From Flexilinea sp. (GTDB lineage Bacteria; Chloroflexota; Anaerolineae; Anaerolineales; Anaerolineaceae), in NCBI GenBank assembly GCA_026645735.1, contig JAPKMT010000032.1, forward strand, positions 1 to 39,098: a stretch of 39,098 nucleotides of DNA. Direction: 5' to 3'. The translations under genes and the position numbers were made by a program. The notes beneath the pieces were generated by a model. That model saw nothing but the letters and a program-made list of their open reading frames with translations, made no database searches and was not told the DNA's origin. This document shows, one piece after another, positions 1 to 8,450 of the stretch (the stretch's first letter is position 1; the number at the start of each line of letters is the position of its first letter).

Positions 1-155
1 CCACATGTGTCTATCGTAAAAATTGCAGAAAAAAATCCTGTCTGTTTTAAATATTCGGTTATCGTTCTTGTTTTAATGGTTTGTCCATCACATGAATCGA
101 TTTCATATGCAAAATGGCCGAAAACACAAATTGAAGGACGATTTGCTTTTCTCAT
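1..155 (-). CDS. Glycosyltransferase, N-terminal fragment (runs off left edge)
   Basis: An open frame starts at ATG 155-153 on the minus strand and stays open to base 1, giving 51 residues. An AGGAA ribosome binding site lies 5 nt upstream of the ATG. The protein begins MRKANRPSICVFGHFAYEID and continues with DGQTIKTRTITEYLK. A hydrophobic first strand followed by a DGQT-x-KTR segment and a helix is typical of the N-terminal Rossmann half of bacterial polysaccharide glycosyltransferases of the GT4 type. Donor and acceptor cannot be told from this fragment. It is divergent from the second glycosyltransferase at 394, so the 240 nt between them should carry both promoters. The plus-strand frame over the same bases (7-231) has no family resemblance and is taken as its shadow. 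Confidence 0.62.
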   Translation of the reverse strand, partial: MRKANRPSICVFGHFAYEIDSCDGQTIKTRTITEYLKQTGFFSAIFTIDTC

Positions 156-393
156 TTCAGTTCCTGTTCACTCCGCATCTATTTATAAGCTGTTTTATAT
201 ATTATATTGCATTTATTTTATAATTTTTTAATAATCGTATAAGCAATCTACAAATATTTAGATATCGAAAAATGTAACATAAGTGAGTGATGATGGACGT
301 AATTCCACGAATTCATTTTTGATTGATGTATCTTTTTCGAAAAATTCAATTATCATATTTATTAATCATAGATCTGATAAGATAGGGGAAAAT

Positions 394-1590
394 ATGAAAA
401 AAGTACTGATATTGACTGCAGACGCGGGATTCGGTCACCGAAGTGCTGCAAATGCTATCGTCGAAGCACTGCAGAATCAAAACTTTTTAGATGTCGAAGT
501 AAAAGTTCAAAATCTTTTAAATGATCCAAAGACTCCGGCGCTTCTCAGAAATTCACAATATGACTATGATAAATTAATCCGGGATTCACCCAAATTATAC
601 GAGTTTGGATATGAAAGCAGTGATAAACCTTTTCCCTCACAACTTGCCCAAATCGGCCTGTCAGCGTTACTTTTTAAATCTTTTTCAAACGAGATAGATG
701 ATTATCGACCTGACATTATCGTGAATACCTATCCGCTCTATCATTCACCAGCCCAAACTTGGTATCTTATTAATGAAGCCTCCTGGACTTCGGATGAAAT
801 CGCAAAATTTATACCGCAGTCCGCAATCAGTAAATATTCGTTTCAGGGTAAACACATTCCGTTTATTACAATCATCACTGATTTTGCTTCAGTTCATTTG
901 TTATGGATGAGTTTGCTTCCGGATGCATACTGTGTTGCCACCGAATTAATGCGCGAACAAGTCATTCGTAATGGTTTATCCCCGGAAAAGGTTTTTTGTA
1001 CAGGCATCCCGGTTAAGCCGATATTTTCATCCGAAACCCGTTCAAAGGCAGAGTTGAGAAATTATTTTGACCTGAATCCAGAAAAAACAACTATATTGGC
1101 CATCGGAAGCAAACGGGTAACCAACTTATTTGAAAATCTGATGGCAATTAACCACAGCGGTTTTGAACTTCAATTGATCATGGTTGCTGGTGGTGATGAA
1201 AAACTTTTTAACACAATGAAGAATACAAAATGGAATTTTCCGGTAAAAATTTTCAATTTCACTCAAGAGCTCCCAGAAATGATGTTGGCATCCGATTTCG
1301 TTGTAACGAAAGCAGGAGGCCTGGTCACCAGTGAGGCGCTGGCTGCAGGTCTGCCGATGATTTTAATTGATGTTCTTCCAGGCCAGGAAGAAGGAAATGC
1401 CAACTTTGTCCAAAATAATGGTGCAGGCATCGTCGTTTCAGATCCGATAAAAACGATGGAGACAATCACTCTTTGGCTGAGAAACAATCAAATCCGATTA
1501 AAAACAGCTGCCGAAAATGCCAGACGGATTGGACGGCCGGATTCAAGCTCCCAAATTGTCAGGATTATTGAAGATCAACTAAACGTCTAA
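394..1590 (+). CDS. MGDG synthase / UgtP-like glycosyltransferase (GT28 family)
   Basis: This 398-residue protein resembles monogalactosyldiacylglycerol synthases and processive diacylglycerol glucosyltransferases. These act at the cytoplasmic face of the membrane and transfer a sugar from a UDP-sugar to a lipid. The N-terminus MKKVLILTADAGFGHRSAAN has the GxGHxxAA signature of the family. The C-terminal half has TKAGGLVTSEALAAGLP and PGQEEGNANF, which match the UDP-sugar-binding region (GGxTxxEA, PGQExxN). I chose ATG 394 because AGGGGA sits 5 nt upstream and the family homology starts there. The frame is open from 283, but those 37 residues look unlike protein of this family. The acceptor could be diacylglycerol, a ceramide-like lipid (sphingoid-base genes are nearby) or another lipid; the sequence does not decide. 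Confidence 0.85.
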   Translation: MKKVLILTADAGFGHRSAANAIVEALQNQNFLDVEVKVQNLLNDPKTPALLRNSQYDYDKLIRDSPKLYEFGYESSDKPFPSQLAQIGLSALLFKSFSNEIDDYRPDIIVNTYPLYHSPAQTWYLINEASWTSDEIAKFIPQSAISKYSFQGKHIPFITIITDFASVHLLWMSLLPDAYCVATELMREQVIRNGLSPEKVFCTGIPVKPIFSSETRSKAELRNYFDLNPEKTTILAIGSKRVTNLFENLMAINHSGFELQLIMVAGGDEKLFNTMKNTKWNFPVKIFNFTQELPEMMLASDFVVTKAGGLVTSEALAAGLPMILIDVLPGQEEGNANFVQNNGAGIVVSDPIKTMETITLWLRNNQIRLKTAAENARRIGRPDSSSQIVRIIEDQLNV

Positions 1591-1593
1591 TTC

Positions 1594-1637
1594 GACAACA
1601 AACCGAATCCTGAGGGAAATTATTGGTTGTTGTTTTT
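1594..1637 (+). terminator. Possible terminator after the GT28 gene
   Basis: CAACAAACC near 1597 can pair with GGTTGTTG near 1626, with one bulged A. A run of T follows directly. It lies just past the stop codon at 1590. The stem is short and bulged, so this is a moderate call. Confidence 0.45.
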
Positions 1638-1738
1638 ATTCGAAAGACAAGTCAATAATTTGAATATTGATGGACCCTCAGCCATTCGCCTTATTTTCAA
1701 ACGTAGTCCAAAAATTCCAGACAAGTCTTTTTTTGTCT

Positions 1739-1796
1739 ACAGTAATTCGAAATATGAACCGACCTTTCGAATCGATCGAGATAACTTGCTGTTTTG
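1739..1796 (+). repeat. Hairpin-element family, half copy E
   Basis: These bases align without gaps to the left end of element C at 30153. By hand I count about 41 identities in 47 positions, including the shared blocks AAATATGAACC and TTTCGAATCGATC. The copy continues into what would be the left stem arm (ATAACTTGCTGTTTT) and then stops. No matching right arm or right terminal repeat follows, so it appears to be broken at the apex. It lies in the 289 nt gap upstream of the BMP gene. A TATAAT at 1823-1828 just beyond it may be that gene's -10 box, but no good -35 sits at normal spacing. Confidence 0.65.
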
Positions 1797-1879
1797 ACTA
1801 CCATATATATTATTTATGAGCGTATAATAATTAAGACTCATTTTTTACACCAAAATTCATTGTTATGCAAAGGAGAAAA

Positions 1880-2905
1880 ATGAAAAATCGAAAGTTGTTG
1901 TTCCTAATCAGTATTGTTTTAATCATTGTGATCAGCGCAGGTGCGTTTACACCTGTGCAAAAAGCTGACGCAAAAAAAAGAGCTGTTTATTTAATTAATG
2001 GTTCATTAGGCGATAATGCATTTTATGATTCTGGCCAGGTGGGGATGGAATATCTTCGTGATCAATATGGATTGGAGATCCGCACTATCGAATGCGGCTT
2101 TGATGCCGGTCAGTATGAACCTTCACTCGAAGCAGCTGCTGGTTATGCAGATATTATTTTCGTGATCTCATATGGTTTCGAAGATCAATTAAAAGATATC
2201 GCTGACCGATTTCCTGAAAAAATCTTCGTTAATCTTGACACCGTTGTTGAAAATTCACAAAAGACAATCACCAGTGTTGATTTTATTGAAGAAGAAAGTG
2301 CTTTTCTAGCCGGTGTCGTCGCTGGAATGGTCACAACCGATTCAACCATACCGAATATTAATTCTGATAAAATGATCGGCGTCGTTGGCGGTGATGTAGA
2401 TCCGGTTGTGGATGCATTTCTTTATGCCTATGAAAACGGAGCTCATTACATTGATCCGGAAATTAAAGTAGAACGGAAGTATCTCGGTGATTGGGAGGAT
2501 ACTGCAAAAGCCAAACAAGCCACATTACAGTTATACGATCTTGGCGCAGATATAGTTTTTCAAGTTGCTGCTGCTGCAGGGATGGGTGTTCTTCAGGCTT
2601 CCGGCGATCGAGGACTATATTCAATCGGTGTCGATACCAATCAGAATGATATTATTCCAGGCCACGTTGTCGCCTCTGATATAAAAGATGTTGGAATGGC
2701 AATCATCAATGTTTATAAAACAATTGATGATCAATCCTATGTTCCAGGAACTATTCTCTCATATGGTTTGGCTACCAAAGCTGTAGATATTGTTTTTGAA
2801 GGAAATAGCGATATTTTACCAAAAGCAATAATCGAAAAAATCGATTCATTGCGTTCAGACATTATTAACAGAACTCTAAAAATCGACATTTATCAAGCTG
2901 AATAG
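1880..2905 (+). CDS. BMP-family ABC transporter substrate-binding protein (nucleoside type)
   Basis: This is a 341-residue secreted receptor of the BMP/PnrA family, which binds purine or other nucleosides for ABC import. The N-terminus has two basic stretches, a hydrophobic core (LLFLISIVLIIVISAGAF) and an Ala-x-Ala-like end. There is no lipobox Cys, which is unusual because most relatives are lipoproteins. The mature part opens with YLINGSLGDNAFYDSG, like the family's GxxxDxxFxxxxxxG motif. GVVGGDVDPVVDAFLYAYENGAHYIDP is also typical. ATG 1880 is preferred over 1865 because AAAGGAG (1869-1875) precedes it; the 1865 start would put the ribosome binding site inside the gene. A strong hairpin follows, then the ATPase gene of the same system. 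Confidence 0.88.
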   Translation: MKNRKLLFLISIVLIIVISAGAFTPVQKADAKKRAVYLINGSLGDNAFYDSGQVGMEYLRDQYGLEIRTIECGFDAGQYEPSLEAAAGYADIIFVISYGFEDQLKDIADRFPEKIFVNLDTVVENSQKTITSVDFIEEESAFLAGVVAGMVTTDSTIPNINSDKMIGVVGGDVDPVVDAFLYAYENGAHYIDPEIKVERKYLGDWEDTAKAKQATLQLYDLGADIVFQVAAAAGMGVLQASGDRGLYSIGVDTNQNDIIPGHVVASDIKDVGMAIINVYKTIDDQSYVPGTILSYGLATKAVDIVFEGNSDILPKAIIEKIDSLRSDIINRTLKIDIYQAE

Positions 2906-2931
2906 TCGTTCCGCTCTAAATTAGGATTTAT

Positions 2932-2975
2932 AATTTGAGACGCCAGAAATCTGGCGTCTCAAATTAACAATTTTT
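2932..2975 (+). terminator. Strong hairpin between binding protein and ATPase genes
   Basis: AATTTGAGACGCCAGA (2932-2947) pairs perfectly with TCTGGCGTCTCAAATT (2950-2965), and a TTTTT run lies at 2971-2975. The nominal loop is only two bases, so the innermost pairs must open. Placed inside the transporter operon, it probably protects the binding-protein mRNA and/or partly terminates. That would give more receptor than membrane components, as is common for ABC importers. Confidence 0.75.
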
Positions 2976-2980
2976 ATCAA

Positions 2981-3105
2981 CAATAAGAATTTTGGAAATG
3001 CTTATCAAATATTGAAAGGAATTTTGTTGATCTTATGGTTTTACGCTTCGCGCAAAACCATAAGATCAACAAAGAATTCTTTTAATATTTCGAATTTCTG
3101 AATTT
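2981..3105 (+). repeat. Hairpin-element family, copy A
   Basis: The core is a perfect 20-bp stem, TTTGTTGATCTTATGGTTTT (3023-3042) against 3054-3073, with apex ACGCTTCGCGC. The right flank (AAAGAATTCTTTTAATATTT then CGAA) is nearly the same as in copy B at 28058-28081. The left flank is more diverged. The outer ends are weakly inverted (AAGAATTTTGGAAAT against ATTTCGAATTTCT). It occupies the gap between the BMP gene and its ATPase, after the operon hairpin. Confidence 0.8.
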
Positions 3106-3125
3106 AAATATCAAAGGGTGAAATA

Positions 3126-4649
3126 ATGACAGATGTGATTACGATGGATCATATCGTTAAGGTTTTCCCTCCGAATGTTGTTGCATTAAACAATGTAAGT
3201 GTAACATTTCGAGAAGGAGAAATTCATGCCGTTGTTGGTGAAAACGGTGCTGGAAAAACGACATTAATGAAAATCCTTTATGGAATGCAGGAAGCAAATT
3301 CAGGCAAAATTTTCCTTAAAGGCAGTCAGGTCCATTTTAACAAACCAGGAGAGGCAATTTCAAGCGGAATTGGAATGGTCCACCAGGAGATATTACTGAT
3401 TCCTGAATACTCAGTCTGGGAAAATGTGATTTTGGGTGTTGAACCAACCGGATATTTTGGAAAAATTGATCAGCAAAAATCCAGGCAAAAAGTTAAACAA
3501 CAAATTGATGAATTCCAATTTCATTTAGATCCGGATGCCCGAGTTGAAGAAATTTCTGTAGCTGCCCGACAAAAGGTCGAAATTTTAAAACTCTTATATC
3601 GGAACGTATCTTTTCTAATTCTGGATGAACCGACTTCAGTTCTGACTCCTCAGGAAATTCCACAACTTTTTGATGAATTGCGCAGAATGCGTGATAATGG
3701 ACGAACAATTGTCTACATATCGCATCATCTTGAGGAAGTTTTGGAATTAAGTGACAGAATCACCGTTTTGCGAAAAGGTTCAAAAATTGACACAATAGAA
3801 TCCTCTGCCGCAACAAAAAAATCGCTTGCACAGATGATGGTTGGCAGGGAAGTGATTTTTGAATCCATCCGCAAAACGGCAAGAACGGGAAATATAGTTT
3901 TTGATATGAGCGGACTTGATTATTCATTCCCACAAAAAAGACCAATTTTGCAGAATATCCAAATCCAGGTCCGGGAAGGAGAAATTGTTGGAATTGCCGG
4001 TGTCGAAGGAAATGGACAACTGGAAGTAGTCAGGATCATCATGGGACTGTTGAAGCCGGATCACGGGAAAATTGAAATTCAGGGGAAAGATTTTACACAT
4101 GCTTCCATTCTGGAAAGAAGAGAAAAAATTTCCTTTGTTTCCCAAGATCGTGCGAATATGGGATCCTGTCTCAATGCCACGATTTCTGAAAACATTATTA
4201 TGACCCATCATCGTTTAAACAAACGGTTTTCAAAATGGAATGGAATTGTTTTGAACAAATCCCAAATCAGGATTTTCAGTGAAGAAGTTCGAAAATCATT
4301 TGATATACAGATGGACAGCACGGAAGCAGAAATAAAATCACTTTCAGGTGGAAACCAGCAAAAAACAATTTTAGGGCGTGAGTTGTCCTTAGATACACCA
4401 TTTTTGCTTCTCGATCAGCCTACGCGTGGATTGGATGTAGGTTCCATAGAGTATGTCCATGAGCATATCCTTCAAATGAGAGACGATGCCCATGCTATTC
4501 TCTTGCTTTCTGCAGATCTGGAAGAACTCTTCCGACTCTCCGATCGAATTCTTGTCCTTCATCGCGGCAAAATTGTTGCGAATTTGAAAACAGAACAGAC
4601 ATCAATTGAAGAGGTTGGTTACCTGATGTTGGAAGGAGGAGCTCAATGA
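3126..4649 (+). CDS. Nucleoside/sugar ABC transporter, double ATP-binding protein
   Basis: This 507-residue cytoplasmic protein has two fused ABC domains, as in YufO/NupO and RbsA. Domain 1 has Walker A GENGAGKTT near residue 38, a degenerate signature around EISVAARQKVEILK and Walker B LILDEPTSVLT. Domain 2 has GVEGNGQLE in place of Walker A (the Lys is missing, as is normal for the second domain of this family), an intact LSGGNQQK signature and LLLDQPTRGLD. One catalytic and one degenerate ATP site are therefore expected. AAAGGG precedes the ATG with good spacing. The stop overlaps the next start by ATGA. The binding protein at 1880 and the permeases at 4646 and 5731 complete the importer. 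Confidence 0.92.
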   Translation: MTDVITMDHIVKVFPPNVVALNNVSVTFREGEIHAVVGENGAGKTTLMKILYGMQEANSGKIFLKGSQVHFNKPGEAISSGIGMVHQEILLIPEYSVWENVILGVEPTGYFGKIDQQKSRQKVKQQIDEFQFHLDPDARVEEISVAARQKVEILKLLYRNVSFLILDEPTSVLTPQEIPQLFDELRRMRDNGRTIVYISHHLEEVLELSDRITVLRKGSKIDTIESSAATKKSLAQMMVGREVIFESIRKTARTGNIVFDMSGLDYSFPQKRPILQNIQIQVREGEIVGIAGVEGNGQLEVVRIIMGLLKPDHGKIEIQGKDFTHASILERREKISFVSQDRANMGSCLNATISENIIMTHHRLNKRFSKWNGIVLNKSQIRIFSEEVRKSFDIQMDSTEAEIKSLSGGNQQKTILGRELSLDTPFLLLDQPTRGLDVGSIEYVHEHILQMRDDAHAILLLSADLEELFRLSDRILVLHRGKIVANLKTEQTSIEEVGYLMLEGGAQ

Positions 4650-5734
4650 AACGCAACCTCTTCGTGAATCTTGCAGGAATCCTGATCGCGATGCTTCTGG
4701 GTGCCATTGTAATGCTTATCCAGGGTTATAATCCGGTTGAAACCTATAGTGCATTATTTGGTTATTCACTCGCTAATTTCTATTCTTTTTCTACAACATT
4801 ACGCAATGCAGTCCCATTAATTCTTACAGGCCTTTCAGCATCCGTTGCATTTGCCTCTGGTCCAGTAAATCTTGGTCAACCAGGACAACTTTTAATAGGT
4901 GCAATTTTTTGTGTGATTGGAGGTCTTTATGTCGATTTACCTCCCTATTTGATGATCCCCTTTCTTTTGCTCCTTTCTATGATTGGAGGAGCTGTCTGGT
5001 CAGGTATTGCAGCACTCTTAAAAAAATTCTTTAGGATGGATGAATTCATTACCACACTCATGTTGAACATGATTGCGGATTACCTCACTTATTGGGCAAT
5101 TACTTATCCGCTGTTCGAACCTCGTGCCAATCACCCGCAAACCCCATTGATTACAAAAAATGGTTTTATGCCCAAATGGGGCAACTTTAATACGAATGTC
5201 ATTGTAATGTTGATTGTCTTCTTTGTGATCTGGTTTATTTTGAACCGGACAACCGCTGGATATGAATGGAGAATTTCCGGCAAAAACAGCCTGTTTGCCC
5301 GCATTGGTGGTGTAAAAATTGAAAAAAACTATCTCGCAGTGATGCTTCTGACCGGAGCATTGGCAGGTCTGGCTGGCGGTCTGGTAATTATGTCAGGACC
5401 GCACCGTTTTATTAAAGGTTTAGGTGCAAATTATGCCTGGGACGGCATCATGATCGCGATGGTGGCCAATAACGGAATTCCAGCCACATTATTATATGGC
5501 TTATTCTTTTCAATCTTGCAGACAGGTTCTCTTGGAATGGAATTGATTACGGCAGTTCCCAGCGAATTGATCACTGTCCTTCAGGCTGTTATTGTTTTAG
5601 TTGTGGTTGCAAGCAGAGGATATTTCGAATTAATGATTGCAAAAATCGCAACCAGACGCAAACTTAAAGATCGTGATATTTACCCACAATTAATCAATGA
5701 AAATGCAATCGACAGAGAGGATGCAAATCAATGA
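4646..5734 (+). CDS. ABC transporter permease, BMP/nucleoside type (subunit 1)
   Basis: This 362-residue integral membrane protein belongs to the branched-chain/ribose permease superfamily (BPD_transp_2) and resembles YufP/NupP. It starts with a hydrophobic segment ([20 protein letters not shown]) and has several further membrane spans. The conserved stretch [19 protein letters not shown] and the cytoplasmic-loop region [29 protein letters not shown] fit the family. [14 protein letters not shown] is the nucleoside-permease version of the ATPase-facing region. The C-terminal 30 residues are charged and cytoplasmic. Start and stop overlap both neighbours by four bases (ATGA), so it is translationally coupled to the ATPase before it and the second permease after it. 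Confidence 0.9.
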   Translation: MKRNLFVNLAGILIAMLLGAIVMLIQGYNPVETYSALFGYSLANFYSFSTTLRNAVPLILTGLSASVAFASGPVNLGQPGQLLIGAIFCVIGGLYVDLPPYLMIPFLLLLSMIGGAVWSGIAALLKKFFRMDEFITTLMLNMIADYLTYWAITYPLFEPRANHPQTPLITKNGFMPKWGNFNTNVIVMLIVFFVIWFILNRTTAGYEWRISGKNSLFARIGGVKIEKNYLAVMLLTGALAGLAGGLVIMSGPHRFIKGLGANYAWDGIMIAMVANNGIPATLLYGLFFSILQTGSLGMELITAVPSELITVLQAVIVLVVVASRGYFELMIAKIATRRKLKDRDIYPQLINENAIDREDANQ

Positions 5735-6627
5735 ACGTGATTATCGGATTGATTAATGGGATGATTGCTGCTGCCACACCCATCTTACTGGCTGCTCTGG
5801 GGGGAACATTAACATATTATGCAGGAATTTTTAATATCGCCATGGAAGGCATGATGTTAAGCGGCGCTTTTTTTGCAGTCCTCGGTTCCTATTATTTCCA
5901 TAGTTGGATTGTTGGTATCCTCTTTGGTGTTTTGGGAGCAATTTTAATCGCTTTGATTTTTATTTTCTTTTCAATTTCATTAAAAGTGGATGAGTTTGTG
6001 ACCGGAGTCGGACTGAATCTTTTTGCAGTTGGATTAACGACCTATCTCCTGCGACAAATATTCAAAGTCAAGGGCGCATTCACGAATCCGGGTATTGTTT
6101 CGATACCAAAAATCCACATTCCGTTGATCGAGGATATACCAGTTTTGGGGAAAATTTTGAGCGGACAAAATCTGGTCGTATATATCGCATTGATTGCTAC
6201 AATTTTCATCACCTGGCTTGTATTTAAATCCCGCTTTGGTTTGCGCCTTCGGGCAGCTGGTTATAACAGTACTTGCCTGGATACTAGCGGTGTCTCCTCC
6301 AACGCAATCCGTTTCCGATCTCTTATCCTATGTGGGATTTTATGCGGATTTGCAGGTTCGTTTCTTTCTCTTGGCTATGTAACGCTCTTTACTGAAAACA
6401 TGTCAGCCGGACGTGGCTGGATCTCTCTCGCTGCTGTAATCCTTGTTTCCGGAAATCCTGTCGGGATAGCACTAGTGTCGCTATTATTTGGTTTTGCAGA
6501 CGGATTAGGATTATTTCTCCAGCAATCACTCCCTTCTCAGTTCACATCGATGGTTCCTTATGTGGCGACATTAATGGCGTTATTTGTTTATTCAATTCGC
6601 AAAAAAAAGAAAGAGGCAATATCATGA
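5731..6627 (+). CDS. ABC transporter permease, BMP/nucleoside type (subunit 2)
   Basis: This 298-residue membrane protein, like YufQ/NupQ, is the second and shorter permease of a heterodimeric nucleoside importer. The segment [25 protein letters not shown] carries the N-I-A-x-E-G-M-M motif characteristic of this subunit. [22 protein letters not shown] and [25 protein letters not shown] are the loop regions expected to touch the ATPase. The C-terminus is strongly basic (RKKKKE), consistent with the cytoplasm. ATGA overlaps join it to the first permease and to the ADP-ribosylglycohydrolase-family gene that follows. Confidence 0.9.
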   Translation: MNVIIGLINGMIAAATPILLAALGGTLTYYAGIFNIAMEGMMLSGAFFAVLGSYYFHSWIVGILFGVLGAILIALIFIFFSISLKVDEFVTGVGLNLFAVGLTTYLLRQIFKVKGAFTNPGIVSIPKIHIPLIEDIPVLGKILSGQNLVVYIALIATIFITWLVFKSRFGLRLRAAGYNSTCLDTSGVSSNAIRFRSLILCGILCGFAGSFLSLGYVTLFTENMSAGRGWISLAAVILVSGNPVGIALVSLLFGFADGLGLFLQQSLPSQFTSMVPYVATLMALFVYSIRKKKKEAIS

Positions 6628-8012
6628 AAAAAGCCTGGGAATTAGAAAGAGAGTTACGTGATGCTGCAGTCCCCATCGATCGCCGGAAGAATTCTTCTCA
6701 TTGGTATGAATCCGATTTTTCCGCTCCCTCCGGAGATGATCTCATCCATCTATTCTGGAAGTCCAGTGTTCCTGGTTCTCTGGCGCCAGAAATACCTTAC
6801 CAGGAGATGGTGCAAGCCTGGTCTAATCAAGGGTATGATGTTTCAGAAGCAGAAAAATTAATCCCGGATGGAATTGCACTTCTAGAAACGGGTGCGAAAG
6901 AATCCTTAAGAGTATTAACTGCAGCGCTATTAAATCATCTAAAAACTGCGCCAAAACTTGCAGGCCATCGATATCATACCTATACGCAATATTCATCCTG
7001 GGAAGAGATAAAATCAATACTTCCTTCTGATTGCCAACTTCTATCGATTACACCATGGGATGTGTCTTTTCCCGAAAAAATATATTGGGGCTGGGTAGGC
7101 CAATTGGCCGGTGGTTCTTTTGGAACCGCTATTGAAGGTTATACAGGTGCGCAAATTGCAAAGACATACGGTGAAATACGTTCGTACATCATACCGCCTG
7201 AGACAAAGAATGATGACGTTCTCTATGAACTCGTTTTTCTGGACGTATTCGAAAAAATGGGTAGTGAGATTACCTCCAGAGAAATTGGATTGGAATGGAT
7301 TCGACAGATTCCTTTCGGGTGGTCTGCTGAATGGATTGCATTGAGAAATTTGAGCATGGGAATATTTCCTCCGGAATCCGGTAAGTTTCTAAACTTCTAT
7401 TCGGATTGGATCGGTGCACAGATGAGAGGTATGATTTGTGGTATGCTTGCGCCTGCAAATCCCTTGGAAGCCATCCGACTTGCATACATTGATGGAGTCG
7501 TCTCACATGCATCCAATGGTGTTTACGGAGAGATGTTTGCTGCAGCGCTCACTGCGCTCGCTTTTTTTGTCAATGATCCACGAGACCTTATCTCGAAAGC
7601 GTTGTTCTTCATTCCGCCGGAGTCCGAATATTTTGAGAAGGCAGCATTTGTCGTCAGTACGCTTTCCGAAAATCAGAATTCTGAAATCGCCTGGTTAAAG
7701 TTGGAAAAGCATTTTGAGCGGTATAACTGGATTCACGCTTATCCGAATCTGGCTGCAGATCTTTTTTCTTTGTGGTACTGTGGCAATGACTTCACGGAAG
7801 CGATGGCACTCCTTGCAAAGGGCGGAAATGATGTCGATTGTAATGGCGGTTTGGTTGGAAATATTTTGGGAATTATGAATGGTGTTCCGCCAATTTGGGC
7901 CGATCCGATCGGCGATCTGCTGGAGACGTATATCAAAGGGAAAGAAAGGCTTTCCATTAAGCAACTTGCAGCTCGTACAGCAGACCTGGCAATCAAAACA
8001 CGAATCCATTGA
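6624..8012 (+). CDS. ADP-ribosylglycohydrolase-family protein, last gene of the nucleoside transporter operon
   Basis: This 462-residue protein has a C-terminal ADP-ribosylglycohydrolase (ARH) fold starting near residue 155 ([18 protein letters not shown]). NDD at 196-198 corresponds to the first metal-binding motif of the family (T-D-D). NDVDC at 402-406 corresponds to the second (D-T-D-T). The metal-binding Asp residues are kept, while both Thr ligands are replaced (Asn and Cys). I recall DxDCNG variants from other bacterial members. [15 protein letters not shown] (294-308) also fits the fold. The first 150 residues are not a domain I recognise. ARH enzymes cleave N- or O-glycosidic bonds to ADP-ribose. 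The ATGA overlap with the permease suggests that it acts on what the transporter brings in, perhaps a nucleoside, but this is inference. Confidence 0.78.
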   Translation: MKKAWELERELRDAAVPIDRRKNSSHWYESDFSAPSGDDLIHLFWKSSVPGSLAPEIPYQEMVQAWSNQGYDVSEAEKLIPDGIALLETGAKESLRVLTAALLNHLKTAPKLAGHRYHTYTQYSSWEEIKSILPSDCQLLSITPWDVSFPEKIYWGWVGQLAGGSFGTAIEGYTGAQIAKTYGEIRSYIIPPETKNDDVLYELVFLDVFEKMGSEITSREIGLEWIRQIPFGWSAEWIALRNLSMGIFPPESGKFLNFYSDWIGAQMRGMICGMLAPANPLEAIRLAYIDGVVSHASNGVYGEMFAAALTALAFFVNDPRDLISKALFFIPPESEYFEKAAFVVSTLSENQNSEIAWLKLEKHFERYNWIHAYPNLAADLFSLWYCGNDFTEAMALLAKGGNDVDCNGGLVGNILGIMNGVPPIWADPIGDLLETYIKGKERLSIKQLAARTADLAIKTRIH

Positions 8013-8167
8013 TAAAAAAATGAGTTGTTGCAATGAATTCATTTGTATAGGAATCAATGTGGTCGATTTGAAAATAATTATGGGATTCGTATGCGATACA
8101 AATTAGTATTACAGTTCTCAATGAAATTATTTGGTCACATAAGCAGAATGACATAACTTTTTTGCAA

Positions 8168-8173
8168 TATAAT
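8168..8173 (+). promoter_or_regulatory. Possible -10 box of the fmdB-like gene
   Basis: TATAAT lies 43 nt before the ATG at 8217, in the gap after the transporter operon. No convincing TTGACA sits 16-18 nt upstream. The gene has a good ribosome binding site (TTGGAGG), so a normal leader is expected. Confidence 0.35.
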
Positions 8174-8216
8174 TGGTGAGAATTATTCCGGAAATAAACC
8201 AATTGGAGGCTGTTCA

Positions 8217-8438
8217 ATGCCAATTTATGAATATGTTTGCGAGGATTGTTTTAATAAATTCGAATTAGTACGCTCTTTCAATCAAGCTGATGACAAAATA
8301 TTGTGCACTTCCTGCAACAGCATAAATACACATCGCATTGTATCAAAGTGTTTTAGTAAAGGTGATCTGTCAGGAAGCAATTCTTCGAGCAGCTGCCATA
8401 GCTGTTCGGGTGGTAATTGCTCGCATTGCGGGCATTAG
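8217..8438 (+). CDS. FmdB-family zinc-ribbon protein
   Basis: This small protein (73 residues) begins MPIYEYVCEDCFNKFELV, the standard opening of the FmdB regulatory-protein family. It has two CxxC pairs, CEDC at 8-11 and CTSC at 31-34, that should bind one zinc. The tail is rich in Ser, Gly, Cys and His (SSSCHSCSGGNCSHCGH), also common in this family. The role of FmdB proteins is poorly defined; they have been proposed to regulate transcription. GGAGG lies 9 nt before the ATG. It is 12 nt upstream of the SDR gene and probably co-transcribed with it. Confidence 0.88.
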   Translation: MPIYEYVCEDCFNKFELVRSFNQADDKILCTSCNSINTHRIVSKCFSKGDLSGSNSSSSCHSCSGGNCSHCGH

Positions 8439-8450
8439 AACAGGATCAAA

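Noticed and set aside
7..231. Plus-strand open frame of 74 codons at the left edge
   Set aside because: It has no family resemblance and no ribosome binding site, and lies opposite the better supported glycosyltransferase start on the minus strand.
283..393. N-terminal extension of the GT28 gene
   Set aside because: No ribosome binding site at 283. The family N-terminus begins at 394, where a good one is present.
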